From Karalla daura (Eukaryota > Chordata > Actinopteri > Chaetodontiformes > Leiognathidae): DNA of 64,000 bases. Shown piece by piece: positions 27,101-39,771 of this stretch; position 1 is the stretch's first letter, and each line of letters opens with the position of its first letter. The notes under the pieces are model-generated. The model made no database searches and had not been told where the DNA came from. It was given only the letters and a program-made list of their open reading frames with translations. The position numbers and the translations under genes are program-made. The DNA lies in the NCBI GenBank assembly GCA_029224185.1, contig CM055201.1, forward strand, positions 1,495,671-1,559,670. Direction: 5' to 3'.

Positions 27101-28527
27101 GGAAAAACATTAGAATCTGGTGGAAAGGAGGAGAACAGAGGAGGACTCAGATTCTGATCATGTCAGACATCAAAACATCTGAGGAAAAGTCTCGTCATCG
27201 TCCAGTCAGGGAGTTGTGGTTTCAGCAAACTGACTGCACATTTAAAATTTCTATCAACATACTTCCGATACTCAACATTTTTGTGTTTTGCCTACATATT
27301 GTGGAAAACTCACTTTTTTAGGGCTGTATTTCTTGTGGTTCACCTCTTTTGACTGGCTGTGTTTGCTTCCCAAGGAAAACGAGGGACAAAAAAGAAAAAA
27401 ACAATTTACAAACATAGAAACTGATTCAGTGGGTTGGAAAAACGTCAGAACCACGTGGAAAAGGACAACAGAGCAGGACTCAGAGGATGCGCATGTCAGG
27501 TATGAAAACACCTGAGGAAGGTTCTCGTCATCGTCCTGTCTGTGAGTTGTGGTCTCAGCAAACTGACTGCATATTTAAAAATTTCTATCAATATACTGCC
27601 AATACTCAACATGTTTGCCTTTTGCTTACATATTGTGGAAAACTCACGTTTTTAGGGCTGCACTTCTTGTCGTTCACCTCTTTTGACTGGCTGCATTTTG
27701 TTTTCCAAGGAAAACGGGGGACAAACAAGAAAAAAACAACTTACAAACATAGAAACTGATTCAATGGGTTGGAAAAAACCTTACAACCAGTTGGAAAAGC
27801 GGTGGGAAAGAGCAGGACTCAGATTGAACACATGTCAGATATGAACACATCTGGGGAAAGTTCTCGTCATCGTCCTGCCTGTGACTTCTGGTTTCAGCAA
27901 ACTGACTGCATATTCACAAATTTCTATCAATATACTGCCAATACTCAACATGTTTGTGTTTTGCCTACATATTGTGGAAAACTCACGTTTTTAGGGCTGT
28001 ATTTCTTGTAGTTCACCTTTTGACTGGCTGTGTTTGTTTCTCAAGGAGATCGGGGGACAAACAAGAAAAAAACAACTTACAAACATAGAAGCTGATTCAG
28101 TGGGTTGGAAAAACGTCAGAGCCACGTGGAAAAGGACAACAGAGCAAGACTCAGATTCTCCTCATGTCAGGTATGAAAACACCTGAGGAAAGCTCTCGTC
28201 ATCGTCCTGCCTGTGACTTGTGGTCTCAGCAAACTGACTGCATATTTACAAATTTCTATCAACATACTTCCAATACTCAACATGTTTGTGTTTTGCCTAC
28301 ATATTGTGGAAAACTCACTTTTTTAGGGCTGTATTTCTTGTAGTTCACCTCTTTTGACTGGCTGTGTTTGTTTCCCAAGGAAAACGGGGGACAGACAAGA
28401 AAAAATCTTACAAAAATAGAAACTGATGTAGAGGGTTGGAAAAACATTAGAATCAGGTGGAAAGGAGGACAACAGAGGAGGACTCAGATTCTGCGCATGT
28501 CAGACATCAAAACATCTGAGGAAAAGT
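24189..28527. repeat. 13-monomer HOR copy H4
   Basis: Landmarks are 24189, 24527, 24857, 25188, 25519, 25857, 26189, 26520, 26858, 27191, 27524, 27863 and 28195, each 4344 bp beyond H3. In the last monomer (28195) the variable segment is the 'ACTCAACATG' version rather than the 'CCTAAAAATG' version of 23851. The following landmark is C (28528), not A: the array leaves the HOR inside this monomer and enters Q copy 2. Confidence 0.92.
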
Positions 28528-31500
28528 CTCGTCATCGTCCTGTCTGGGAGTTGTGGTCTCAGCAAACTGACTGCATATTTACAAATTTCTATCAATATAC
28601 TGCCAATCCTAAAAATGTTAGTGTGTTGTCTACATATTGTGTGAAACTCACGTTTTTTCGGCTGTATTTCTTGTCGTTCACCTCTTTTGACTGGCTGTGT
28701 TTTTTTTCCAAGGAAAACGGGGGATAGACAAGAAAACAACTTACAAACATAGAAGCTGATTCAGTGGGTTGGAAAAACGTCAGAACCACGTGGAAAAGGA
28801 CAACAGAGCAGGACTCAGATTTGCCTCATGTCAGGTATGAAAACACCTGAGGAAAGTTCTCGTCATCGTCCTGTCTGTGAGTTGTGGTCTCAGCAAACTG
28901 ACTGCACATTTACAAATTTCTATCAATACACTGCCAATCCTAAAAATGTTAGTGTGTTGTCTACACATTGTGTGAAACTCACTTTTATAGGGCTGCAATT
29001 CTTGTCGTTCACCTCTTTTGACTGGCTGTGTTTGTTTCCCAAGGAAAACGGGGGACTAAAAAGAAAAAAACAACTTACAAACATAGATACTGATTAAGTG
29101 GGTTGGAAAAAACCTTACAACCAGGTGGAAAAGTGGTGGAACAGAGCAGGACTCAGATTGAAAAAATGTCAGATATGAAAAGATCTGAGGAAAGTTCTCG
29201 TCATCGTCCTGTCTGTGACTTGTGGTCTCAGCAAATTGACTGCATATTTACAAATTTCTATCAATATACTGCCAATACTCAACATGTTTGTGTTTTGAAT
29301 ACATATAGTGGAAAAGTCACTTTTTTTGGGGCTGCATTTCTTGTAGTTCACCTCATTTGACTGGCTGTTTTTCTTTCCAAGGAAAACGCGGGACAGACAA
29401 GGAAAAATCTTACAAAAATAGAAATTGATTTAGTGGGTTGGAAAAACATTAGAATCTGGTGGAAAGGAGGAGAACAGAGGAGGACTCAGATTCTGATCAT
29501 GTCAGACATCAAAACATCTGAGGAAAAGTCTCGTCATCGTCCAGTCAGGGAGTTGTGGTTTCAGCAAACTGACTGCACATTTACAAATTTCTATCAACAT
29601 ACTTCCGATACTCAACATTTTTGTGTTTTGCCTACATATTGTGGAAAACTCACTTTTTTAGGGCTGTATTTCTTGTGGTTCACCTCTTTTGACTGGCTGT
29701 GTTTGCTTCCCAAGGAAAACAAGGGACAAAAAAGAAAAAAACAATTTACAAACATAGAAACTGATTCAGTGGGTTGGAAAAACGTCAGAACCACGTGCAA
29801 AAGGACAACAGAGCAGGACTCAGAGGATGCGCATGTCAGGTATGAAAACACCTGAGGAAGGTTCTCGTCATCGTCCTGTCTGTGAGTTGTGGTCTCAGCA
29901 AACTGACTGCATATTTACAAATTTCTATCAATATACTGCCAATACTCAACATGTTTGCCTTTTGCTTACATATTGTGGAAAACTCACTTTTTTAGGGCTG
30001 TATTTCTTGTCGTTCACCTCTTTTGACTGGCTGTGTTTTTTTCCAAGGAAAACGGGGGACAGACAAGGAAAAAACAACTTACAAACATAGAAGCTGATTC
30101 AGTGGGTTGGGAAAACGTCAGAACCACGTGGAAAAAGACAACAGATCAGGACTCAGATTCTCCTCATGTCAGCTATGAAAACACCTGAGGAAGGTTCTCG
30201 TCATCGTCCTGCCAGTGAGTTGTGGTCTCAGCAAACTGACTGCATATTTACAAATTTCTATCAATATACTGCCAATCCTAAAAATGTTAGTGTGTTGTCT
30301 ACATATTGTGTAAAACTCACTTTTTTGGGCTGTATTTCTTGTCGTTCACCTCATTTGACTGGCTGTGTTTTTTTCCAAGGAAAACGGAGGACAGACAAGA
30401 AAAAAACAACTTGCAAACATAGAAGCTGATTCAGTGGATTGGAAAAACGTCAGAACCACGTGGAAAAGGACAACAGAGCGGGACTCAGACCAACCTCATG
30501 TCAGGTATGAAAACACCTGAGGAAAGTTCTCCTCATCGTCCTATCTGTGACTTGTGTTCTCAACAAACTGACTGCATATTTACAAATTTCAGTCAACATA
30601 CTTCCAATACTCAACATGTTTGTGTTTTGCTTACATATTGTGGAAAACTCACGTTTTTAGGAATGCATTTCTTGTAGTTCCCCTCCTTTGACTGGCTGTG
30701 TTTGTTTCCCAAGGAAAACGGGGGACAGAAAAGAACACAACTTACAAACATAGAAGCTGATTCAGTGGGTTGGAAAAATGTCAGAACCACGTGGAAAAGG
30801 ACAACAGAGCAGGACTCAGAGCACCATTATGTCAGATATCAAGACATCTGAGGAAAAGTCTCGTCATCGTCCAGTCAGGGAGTTGTGGTTTCAGCAAACT
30901 GACTGCACATTTAAAATTTCTATCAACATACTTCCGATACTCAACATTTTTGTGTTTTGCCTACATATTGTGGAAAACTCACTTTTTTAGGGCTGTATTT
31001 CTTGTGGTTCACCTCTTTTGACTGGCTGTGTTTGCTTCCCAAGGAAAACGAGGGACAAAAAAGAAAAAAACAATTTACAAACATAGAAACTGATTCAGTG
31101 GGTTGGAAAAACGTCAGAACCACGTGGAAAAGGACAACAGAGCAGGACTCAGAGGATGCGCATGTCAGGTATGAAAACACCTGAGGAAGGTTCTCGTCAT
31201 CGTCCTGTCTGTGAGTTGTGGTCTCAGCAAACTGACTGCATATTTACAAATTTCTATCAATATACTGCCAATACTCAACATGTTTGCCTTTTGCTTACAT
31301 ATTGTGGAAAACTCACTTTTTTAGGGCTGTATTTCTTGTCGTTCACCTCTTTTGACTGGCTGTGTTTGTTTCCCAAGGAAAACGGGGGACAAACAAGAAA
31401 AAAACAACTTACAAACATAGATACTGATTAAGTGGGTTGGAAAAAACCTTACAACCAGGTGGAAAAGTGGTGGAACAGAGCAGGACTCAGATTGAAAAAA

Positions 31501-33530
31501 TGTCAGATATGAAAACATCTGAGGAAAGTTCTCGTCATCGTCCTGTCTGTGACTTGTGGTCTCAGCAAATTGACTGCATATTTACAAATTTCTATCAATA
31601 TACTGCCAATACTCAACATGTTTGTGTTTTGAATACATATAGTGGAAAAGTCACTTTTTTTGGGGCTGCATTTCTTGTAGTTCACCTCATTTGACTGGCT
31701 GTTTTTCTTTCCAAGGAAAACGCGGGACAGACAAGGAAAAATCTTACAAAAATAGAAATTGATTTAGTGGGTTGGAAAAACATTAGAATCTGGTGGAAAG
31801 GAGGAGAACAGAGGAGGACTCAGATTCTGATCATGTCAGACATCAAAACATCTGAGGAAAAGTCTCGTCATCGTCCAGTCAGGGAGTTGTGGTTTCAGCA
31901 AACTGACTGCACATTTAAAATTTCTATCAACATACTTCCGATACTCAACATTTTTGTGTTTTGCCTACATATTGTGGAAAACTCACTTTTTTAGGGCTGT
32001 ATTTCTTGTGGTTCACCTCTTTTGACTGGCTGTGTTTGCTTCCCAAGGAAAACGAGGGACAAAAAAGAAAAAAACAATTTACAAACATAGAAGCTGATTC
32101 AGTGGATTGGAAAAACGTCAGAACCACGTGGAAAAGGACAACAGAGCAGGACTCAGAGGATGCGCATGTCAGGTATGAAAACACCTGAGGAAGGTTCTCG
32201 TCATCGTCCTGCCAGTGAGTTGTGGTCTCAGCAAACTGACTGCATATTTACAAACTTCTATCAATATACTGCCAATCCTAAAAATGTTAGTGTGTTGTCT
32301 ACATATTGTGTAAAACTCACTTTTTTGGGCTGTATTTCTTGTCGTTCACCTCATTTGACTGGCTGTGTTTTTTTCCAAGGAAAACGGAGGATAGACAAGA
32401 AAAAAACAACTTGCAAACATAGAAGCTGATTCAGTGGATTGGAAAAACGTCAGAACCACGTGGAAAAGGACAACAGAGCGGGACTCAGACCAACCTCATG
32501 TCAGGTATGAAAACACCTGAGGAAAGTTCTCCTCATCGTCCTATCTGTGACTTGTGTTCTCAACAAACTGACTGCATATTTACAAATTTCAGTCAACATA
32601 CTTCCAATACTCAACATGTTTGTGTTTTGCTTACATATTGTGGAAAACTCACGTTTTTAGGAATGCATTTCTTGTAGTTCCCCTCCTTTGACTGGCTGTG
32701 TTTGTTTCCCAAGGAAAACGGGGGACAGAAAAGAACACAACTTACAAACATAGAAGCTGATTCAGTGGGTTGGAAAAATGTCAGAACCACGTGGAAAAGG
32801 ACAACAGAGCAGGACTCAGAGCACCATTATGTCAGATATCAAGACATCTGAGGAAAGTTCTCGTCATCGTCCTGTCTGTGAGTTGTGGTCTCAGCAAACT
32901 GACTGCATATGTACAAATTTCTATCAACATACTGCCAATCCTAAAAATGTGAGTGTGTTGTCTACATATTGTGTGAAACTCACTTTTTTTAGGGCTGTAT
33001 TTCTTGTCGTTCACCTCTTTTGACTGGCTGTGTTTGTTTCCCAAGGAAAACGGGGGACTAAAAAGAAAAAAACAACTTAAAAACATAGAAACTGATTCAG
33101 TGGGTTGGAAAAACATGAAATCAGGTGGAAAAGAGGAGAACAGAGGAGGACTCAAATTCTGATCATGTCAGGTATCAAAACATCTGAGGAAAAGTCTCGT
33201 CATCGTCCTGTCTGGGAGTTGTGCTCTCAGCAAACTGACTGCACATTTACAAATTTCTATCAACATACTGCCAATACTCATCATGTTTGTGTTTTGCCTA
33301 AATATTGTGGAAAACTCACGTTTTTAGGGCTGCATTTCTTGTAGTTCACCTCCGTTGACTGGCTGTATTTTGTTTTCCAAGGAAAACGGGAGACAAACAA
33401 GAAAAAAACAACTTACAATCATAGAAACTGATTCAGTGGGTTGGAAAAACGTCAGAACCACGTGGAAAAGGACAACAGGGCAGGACTCAGATCAACCTCA
33501 TGTCCGATATGAAAACATCTAAGGAAAGTT

Positions 33531-33826
33531 CTCGTCATCGTCCTGCCTGTGACTTGCGGTCTCAGCAAACTGACTGCATATTTATTTGTTTATTTATTGT
33601 GGAAAACTCACTTCTTTTAGGGCTGTATTTCTTGTCATTCACCTCTTTTGACTGGCTGTGTTTGTTTCCCAAGGAAAACGGGGGACTAAAAAGAAGAAAA
33701 CAACTTACAAAAATAGAAACTGATTAAGTGGGTTGGAAAAAACCTTACAACCAGGTGGAAAAGCGGTGGAACAGAGCAGGACTCAGAGCGACATCATGTC
33801 AGATATGAAAACATCTGAGGAAAGTT
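33531..33826. repeat. Short 296-bp monomer with TTTA tract
   Basis: Q copy 2 counterpart of 9568 at offset 23963; interrupted tract at about 33579-33598. Confidence 0.9.
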
Positions 33827-34163
33827 CTCGTCATCGTCCTGCCTGTGACTTGTGGTCTCAGCAAACTGACTGCATATTTACAAATTTCTATCAATATCCT
33901 GCCAATACTCAACATGTTTGTGTTTTAAATACATATTGTGGAAAACTCACTTTTTTAGGGCAGTATTTCTTGTCGTTCACCTCTTTTGACTGGCTGTGTT
34001 TTTTTCCAATGAAAACGGGAGACAAACAAGAAAAAAACAACTTACAAACATAGAAGCTGATTCAATGGGTTGGAAAAAACCTTACAACCAGGTGGAAAAG
34101 CGGTGGAACAGAGCAGGACTCAGATTGAGGTGATGTCAGATACCAAAACATCTGAGGAAAGTT

Positions 34164-34459
34164 CTCGTCATCGTCCTGCCTGTGACTTGTGGTCTCAGCA
34201 AACTGACTGCATATTTATTTGTTTATTTATTGTGGAAAACTCACTTCTTTTAGGGCTGTATTTCTTGTCATTCACCTCTTTTGACTGGCTGTGTTTGTTT
34301 CCCAAGGAAAACGGGGGACTAAAAAGAAGAAAACAACTTACAAACATAGAAACTGATTAAGTGGGTTGGAAAAAACCTTACAACCAGGTGGAAAAGCGGT
34401 GGAACAGAGCAGGACTCAGATTGAAAAAATGTCAGATATGAAAACATCTGAGGAAAGTT
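34164..34459. repeat. Short 296-bp monomer with TTTA tract
   Basis: Q copy 2 counterpart of 10201; interrupted tract at about 34212-34231. Here it precedes a full-length P monomer (34460), not a 328-bp monomer. Confidence 0.9.
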
Positions 34460-37142
34460 CTCGTCATCGTCCTGCCTGTGACTTGTGGTCTCAGCAAACT
34501 GACTGCACATTTACAAATTTCTATCAATATACTGCCAATACTCAATATGTTTGTGTTTTGCCTACATATTGGGGAAAACTCGCGTTTTTAGGGCTGCATT
34601 TCTTGTCGTTCACCTCTTTTTACTGGCTGCATTTTATTTTCCAAGGAAAACGGGGGACAAACAAGAAAAAAACAACTTACAAACATAGAAACTGATTCAA
34701 TGGGTTGGAAAAAACCTTACAACCAGATGGAAAAGCGGTGGGAAAGAGCAGGACTCAGATAAAAATCATGTCACATATCAAAACATCTGAGGAAAATTCT
34801 CGTCATCGTACGGCCTGTGACTTGTGGTCTCAGCAAACTGACTGCATATTTACAAATTTCTAACAATGTACCACCAAAACTCAAAATGTTTGTGTTTTGC
34901 TTACATATTGTGGAAAACTCACTTTTTTTAGGGCTGTATTTCTTGTAGTTCACCTCTTTCGACTGGCTGTGTTTTTTTCAAAGGAACATGGGGGACAGAC
35001 AAGAAAAAAACTTACAAAAATAGAAACTGACTTGGAGGGTTGGAAAAACATTAGAATCAGGTGGAAAGCAGGAGAACAGAGGAGGACTCAGATACTGCGC
35101 ATGTCAGATATCAAAACATCTGAGGAAAAGTCTCGTCATCGTCCTGTCTGGGAGTTGTGGTCTCAGCAAACTGACTGCATATTTACAAATTTCTATCAAC
35201 ATACTTCCAATACTCAACATGTTTGTGTTTTGCTTCCATACTGTGGAAAACTCACTTCTTTTAGGGCTGCATTTCTTGTCGTTCACCTCTTTTTACTGGC
35301 TGTGTTTTTTTCCAATGAAAACGGGAGACAAACAAGAAAAAAACAACTTACAAACATAGAAACTCATTCAATGGGTTGGAAAAAACCTTACAACCAGGAG
35401 GAAAAGCGGTAGAACAGGGCGGGACTCAGATCCAAAAAATGTCAGATATGAAAACATCTGAGGAAAGTTCTCGTCATCGTCCTGCCTGTGACTTGTGGTC
35501 TCAGCAAACTGACTGCATATTTACAAATTTCTATCAAAATACTGCCAATACTCAACATGTTTGTGTTTTGCCTACATATGGTGGAAAACTCACGTTTTTA
35601 GGGCTGCACTTCTTGTCGTTCACCTCTTTTGACTGGCTGCATTTTGTTTTCCAAGGAAAACGGGGGACAAACAAGAAAAAAACAACTTACAAACATAGAA
35701 ACTGATTCAATGGGTTGGAAAAAACCTTACAACCAGTTGGAAAAGCGGTGGGAAAGAGCAGGACTCAGATTGAACACATGTCAGATATGAACACATCTGG
35801 GGAAAGTTCTCGTCATCGTCCTGCCTGTGACTTCTGGTTTCAGCAAACTGACTGCATATTCACAAATTTCTATCAATATACTGCCAATACTCAACATGTT
35901 TGTGTTTTGCCTACATATTGTGGAAAACTCACGTTTTTAGGGCTGTATTTCTTGTAGTTCACCTTTTGACTGGCTGTGTTTGTTTCTCAAGGAGATCGGG
36001 GGACAAACAAGAAAAAAACAACTTACAAACATAGAAGCTGATTCAGTGGGTTGGAAAAACGTCAGAGCCACGTGGAAAAGGACAACAGAGCAAGACTCAG
36101 ATTCTCCTCATGTCAGGTATGAAAACACCTGAGGAAAGCTCTCGTCATCGTCCTGCCTGTGACTTGTGGTCTCAGCAAACTGACTGCATATTTACAAATT
36201 TCTATCAACATACTTCCAATACTCAACATGTTTGTGTTTTGCCTTCATATTGTGGAAAACTCACTTTTTTAGGGCTGTATTTCTTGTCGTTCACCTCTTT
36301 TGACTGGCTGTGTTTGTTTCCCAAGGAAAACGGGGGACAGACAAGAAAAAATCTTACAAAAATAGAAACTGATGTAGAGGGTTGGAAAAACATTAGAATC
36401 AGGTGGAAAGGAGGACAACAGAGGAGGACTCAGATTCTGCGCATGTCAGACATCAAAACATCTGAGGAAAAGTCTCGTCATCGTCCTGTCTGGGAGTTGT
36501 GGTCTCAGCAAACTGACTGCATATTTACAAATTTCTATCAATATACTGCCAATAATAAAAATGTTAGTGTGTTGTCTACATATTGTGTGAAACTCACGTT
36601 TTTTCGGCTGTATTTCTTGTCGTTCACCTCTTTTGACTGGCTGTGTTTTTTTTCCAAGGAAAACGGGGGATAGACAAGAAAACAACTTACAAACATAGAA
36701 GCTGATTCAGTGGGTTGGAAAAACGTCAGAACCACGTGGAAAAGGACAACAGAGCAGGACTCAGATTTGCCTCATGTCAGGTATGAAAACACCTGAGGAA
36801 AGTTCGCGTCATCGTCCTGTCTGTGAGTTGTGGTCTCAGCAAACTGACTGCACATTTACAAATTTCTATCAATACACTGCCAATCCTAAAAATGTTAGTG
36901 TGTTGTCTACACATTGTGTGAAACTCACTTTTATAGGGCTGCAATTCTTGTCGTTCACCTCTTTTGACTGGCTGTGTTTGTTTCCCAAGGAAAACGGGGG
37001 ACTAAAAAGAAAAAAACAACTTACAAACATAGATACTGATTAAGTGGGTTGGAAAAAACCTTACAACCAGGTGGAAAAGTGGTGGAACAGAGCAGGACTC
37101 AGATTGAAAAAATGTCAGATATGAAAAGATCTGAGGAAAGTT
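34460..37142. repeat. Segment P copy 2 plus Q head, 8 monomers
   Basis: Landmarks are 34460, 34799, 35132, 35470, 35809, 36141, 36474 and 36805, types A-A-C-A-A-B-C-B. It matches 2218-4900 at a constant offset of 32242. The monomer at 36474 reads AATAATAAAAATG where its relatives read AATCCTAAAAATG. The landmark at 36805 reads TTCGCGTCATCG. Positions 36110-36673 contain the longest reading frame of the window (187 codons), which exists only because two successive monomers happen to keep frame. Confidence 0.9.
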
Positions 37143-39147
37143 CTCGTCATCGTCCTGTCTGTGACTTGTGGTCTCAGCAAATTGACTGCATATTTACAAA
37201 TTTCTATCAATATACTGCCAATACTCAACATGTTTGTGTTTTGAATACATATAGTGGAAAACTCACTTTTTTTGGGGCTGCATTTCTTGTAGTTCACCTC
37301 ATTTGACTGGCTGTTTTTCTTTCCAAGGAAAACGCGGGACAGACAAGGAAAAATCTTACAAAAATAGAAATTGATTTAGTGGGTTGGAAAAACATTAGAA
37401 TCTGGTGGAAAGGAGGAGAACAGAGGAGGACTCAGATTCTGATCATGTCAGACATCAAAACATCTGAGGAAAAGTCTCGTCATCGTCCAGTCAGGGAGTT
37501 GTGGTTTCAGCAAACTGACTGCACATTTAAAATTTCTATCAACATACTTCCGATACTCAACATTTTTGTGTTTTGCCTACATATTGTGGAAAACTCACTT
37601 TTTTAGGGCTGTATTTCTTGTGGTTCACCTCTTTTGACTGGCTGTGTTTGCTTCCCAAGGAAAACGAGGGACAAAAAAGAAAAAAACAATTTACAAACAT
37701 AGAAACTGATTCAGTGGGTTGGAAAAACGTCAGAACCACGTGGAAAAGGACAACAGAGCAGGACTCAGATGGTGCGCATGTCAGGTATGAAAACACCTGA
37801 GGAAGGTTCTCGTCATCGTCCTGTCTGTGAGTTGTGCTCTCAGCAAACTGACTGCACATTTACAAATTTCTATCAACATACTGCCAATACTCATCATGTT
37901 TGTGTTTTGCCTAAATATTGTGGAAAACTCACGTTTTTAGGGCTGCATTTCTTGTAGTTCACCTCTTTTGACTGGCTGTGTTTGTTTCCCAAGGAAAACG
38001 GGGGACTAAAAAGAAAAAAACATCTTACAAACATAGATACTGATTAAGTGGGTTGGAAAAAACCTTACAACCAGGTGGAAAAGTGGTGGAACAGAGCAGG
38101 ACTCAGATTGAAAAAATGTCAGATATGAAAAGATCTGAGGAAAGTTCTCGTCATCGTCCTGTCTGTGACTTGTGGTCTCAGCAAATTGACTGCATATTTA
38201 CAAATTTCTATCAATATACTGCCAATACTCAACATGTTTGTGTTTTGAATACATATAGTGGAAAACTCACTTTTTTTGGGGCTGCATTTCTTGTAGTTCA
38301 CCTCATTTGACTGGCTGTTTTTCTTTCCAAGGAAAACGCGGGACAGACAAGGAAAAATCTTACAAAAATAGAAATTGATTTAGTGGGTTGGAAAAACATT
38401 AGAATCTGGTGGAAAGGAGGAGAACAGAGGAGGACTCAGATTCTGATCATGTCAGACATCAAAACATCTGAGGAAAAGTCTCGTCATCGTCCAGTCAGGG
38501 AGTTGTGGTTTCAGCAAACTGACTGCACATTTAAAATTTCTATCAACATACTTCCGATACTCAACATTTTTGTGTTTTGCCTACATATTGTGGAAAACTC
38601 ACTTTTTTAGGGCTGTATTTCTTGTGGTTCACCTCTTTTGACTGGCTGTGTTTGCTTCCCAAGGAAAACGAGGGACAAAAAAGAAAAAAACAATTTACAA
38701 ACATAGAAACTGATTCAGTGGGTTGGAAAAACGTCAGAACCACGTGGAAAAGGACAACAGAGCAGGACTCAGATGGTGCGCATGTCAGGTATGAAAACAC
38801 CTGAGGAAGGTTCTCGTCATCGTCCTGTCTGTGAGTTGTGCTCTCAGCAAACTGACTGCACATTTACAAATTTCTATCAACATACTGCCAATACTCATCA
38901 TGTTTGTGTTTTGCCTAAATATTGTGGAAAACTCACGTTTTTAGGGCTGCATTTCTTGTAGTTCACCTCCGTTGACTGGCTGTATTTTGTTTTCCAAGGA
39001 AAACGGGAGACAAACAAGAAAAAAACAACTTACAATCATAGAAACTGATTCAGTGGGTTGGAAAAACGTCAGAACCACGTGGAAAAGGAAAACAGGGCAG
39101 GACTCAGATCAACCTCATGTCCGATATGAAAACATCTGAGGAAAGTT
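37143..39147. repeat. Trimer A-C-B, two tandem copies (1004 bp)
   Basis: Landmarks are 37143, 37476, 37809 and 38147, 38480, 38813. The two copies are offset by exactly 1004 bp over nearly their whole length and look identical by eye. The B monomer in each is a chimera: its left part matches the 5567 family and its right part (ACTCATCATG, CCTAAATATTG) matches the 9233 family. The chimera therefore formed before the trimer duplicated. A similar exchange with 9233-type sequence occurs at 60338. Confidence 0.92.
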
Positions 39148-39443
39148 CTCGTCATCGTCCTGTCTGTGACTTGTGGTCTCAGCATACTGACTGCATATTT
39201 ATTTATTTATTTATTGTGGAAAACTCACTTCTTTTAGGGCTGTATTTCTTGTCGTTCACCTCTTTTGACTGGCTGTGTTTGTTTCCCAAGGAAAACGGGG
39301 GACTGAAAAGAAAAAAACAACTTACAAACATAGAAACTGATTAAGTGGGTTGGAAAAAACCTTACAACCAGGTGGAAAAGCGGTGGAACAGAGCAGGACT
39401 CAGATTGAAAAAATGTCAGATATGAAAACATCTGAGGAAAGTT
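39148..39443. repeat. Short 296-bp monomer with pure TTTA tract
   Basis: The tract at about 39196-39215 is uninterrupted (TATTTATTTATTTATTTATT), without the G seen at 9625. It precedes the 328-bp monomer at 39444. Confidence 0.9.
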
Positions 39444-39771
39444 CTCGTCATCGTCCTGTCTGTGACTTGTGGTCTCAGCAAATTGACTGCATATTTACAA
39501 ATTTCTATCAATACACTGCTAATACTCAACATGTTTGTGATTTGAATACATATTGTGGAAAACTCACTTTTTTTTGTGAGTGTGACTGGCTGTTTTTTTA
39601 GTGAGTTTGACTGGCTGTTTTTTTTCCAAGGAAAACGGGGGACAGACAAGGAAAAATCTTACAAAAATAGAAATTGATTTAGTGGGTTGGAAAAACATTA
39701 GAATCAGGTGGAAAGGAGGAGAACAGAGGAGGACTCAGATTCTGATCACATCGAAAAATCTGAGGAAAAGT
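39444..39771. repeat. 328-bp monomer with internal duplication
   Basis: Copy at offset 28947 from 10497. Its C segment has one private change, TCACATCGAAAAATCTGA near 39747. Confidence 0.88.

Larger units (their letters stand above)
28528..34459. repeat. Segment Q copy 2, 18 monomers
   Basis: Landmarks are 28528, 28859, 29197, 29530, 29864, 30197, 30529, 30860, 31193, 31531, 31864, 32197, 32529, 32860, 33196, 33531, 33827 and 34164. It matches Q copy 1 at offset 24296, then 24297 after a 1-bp difference near 29585. After about 31320 the offset is 23964/23963 because one B monomer (7229 type) is missing through an in-register chimera. A second chimera at 32197 takes 5900-type sequence. Two 296-bp monomers sit at 33531 and 34164, as in copy 1 at 9568 and 10201. 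Confidence 0.9.

Noticed and set aside
36550..36560. AATAAA polyadenylation-like signal in AATAATAAAAATG
   Set aside because: A single-monomer variant of AATCCTAAAAATG without any gene context.
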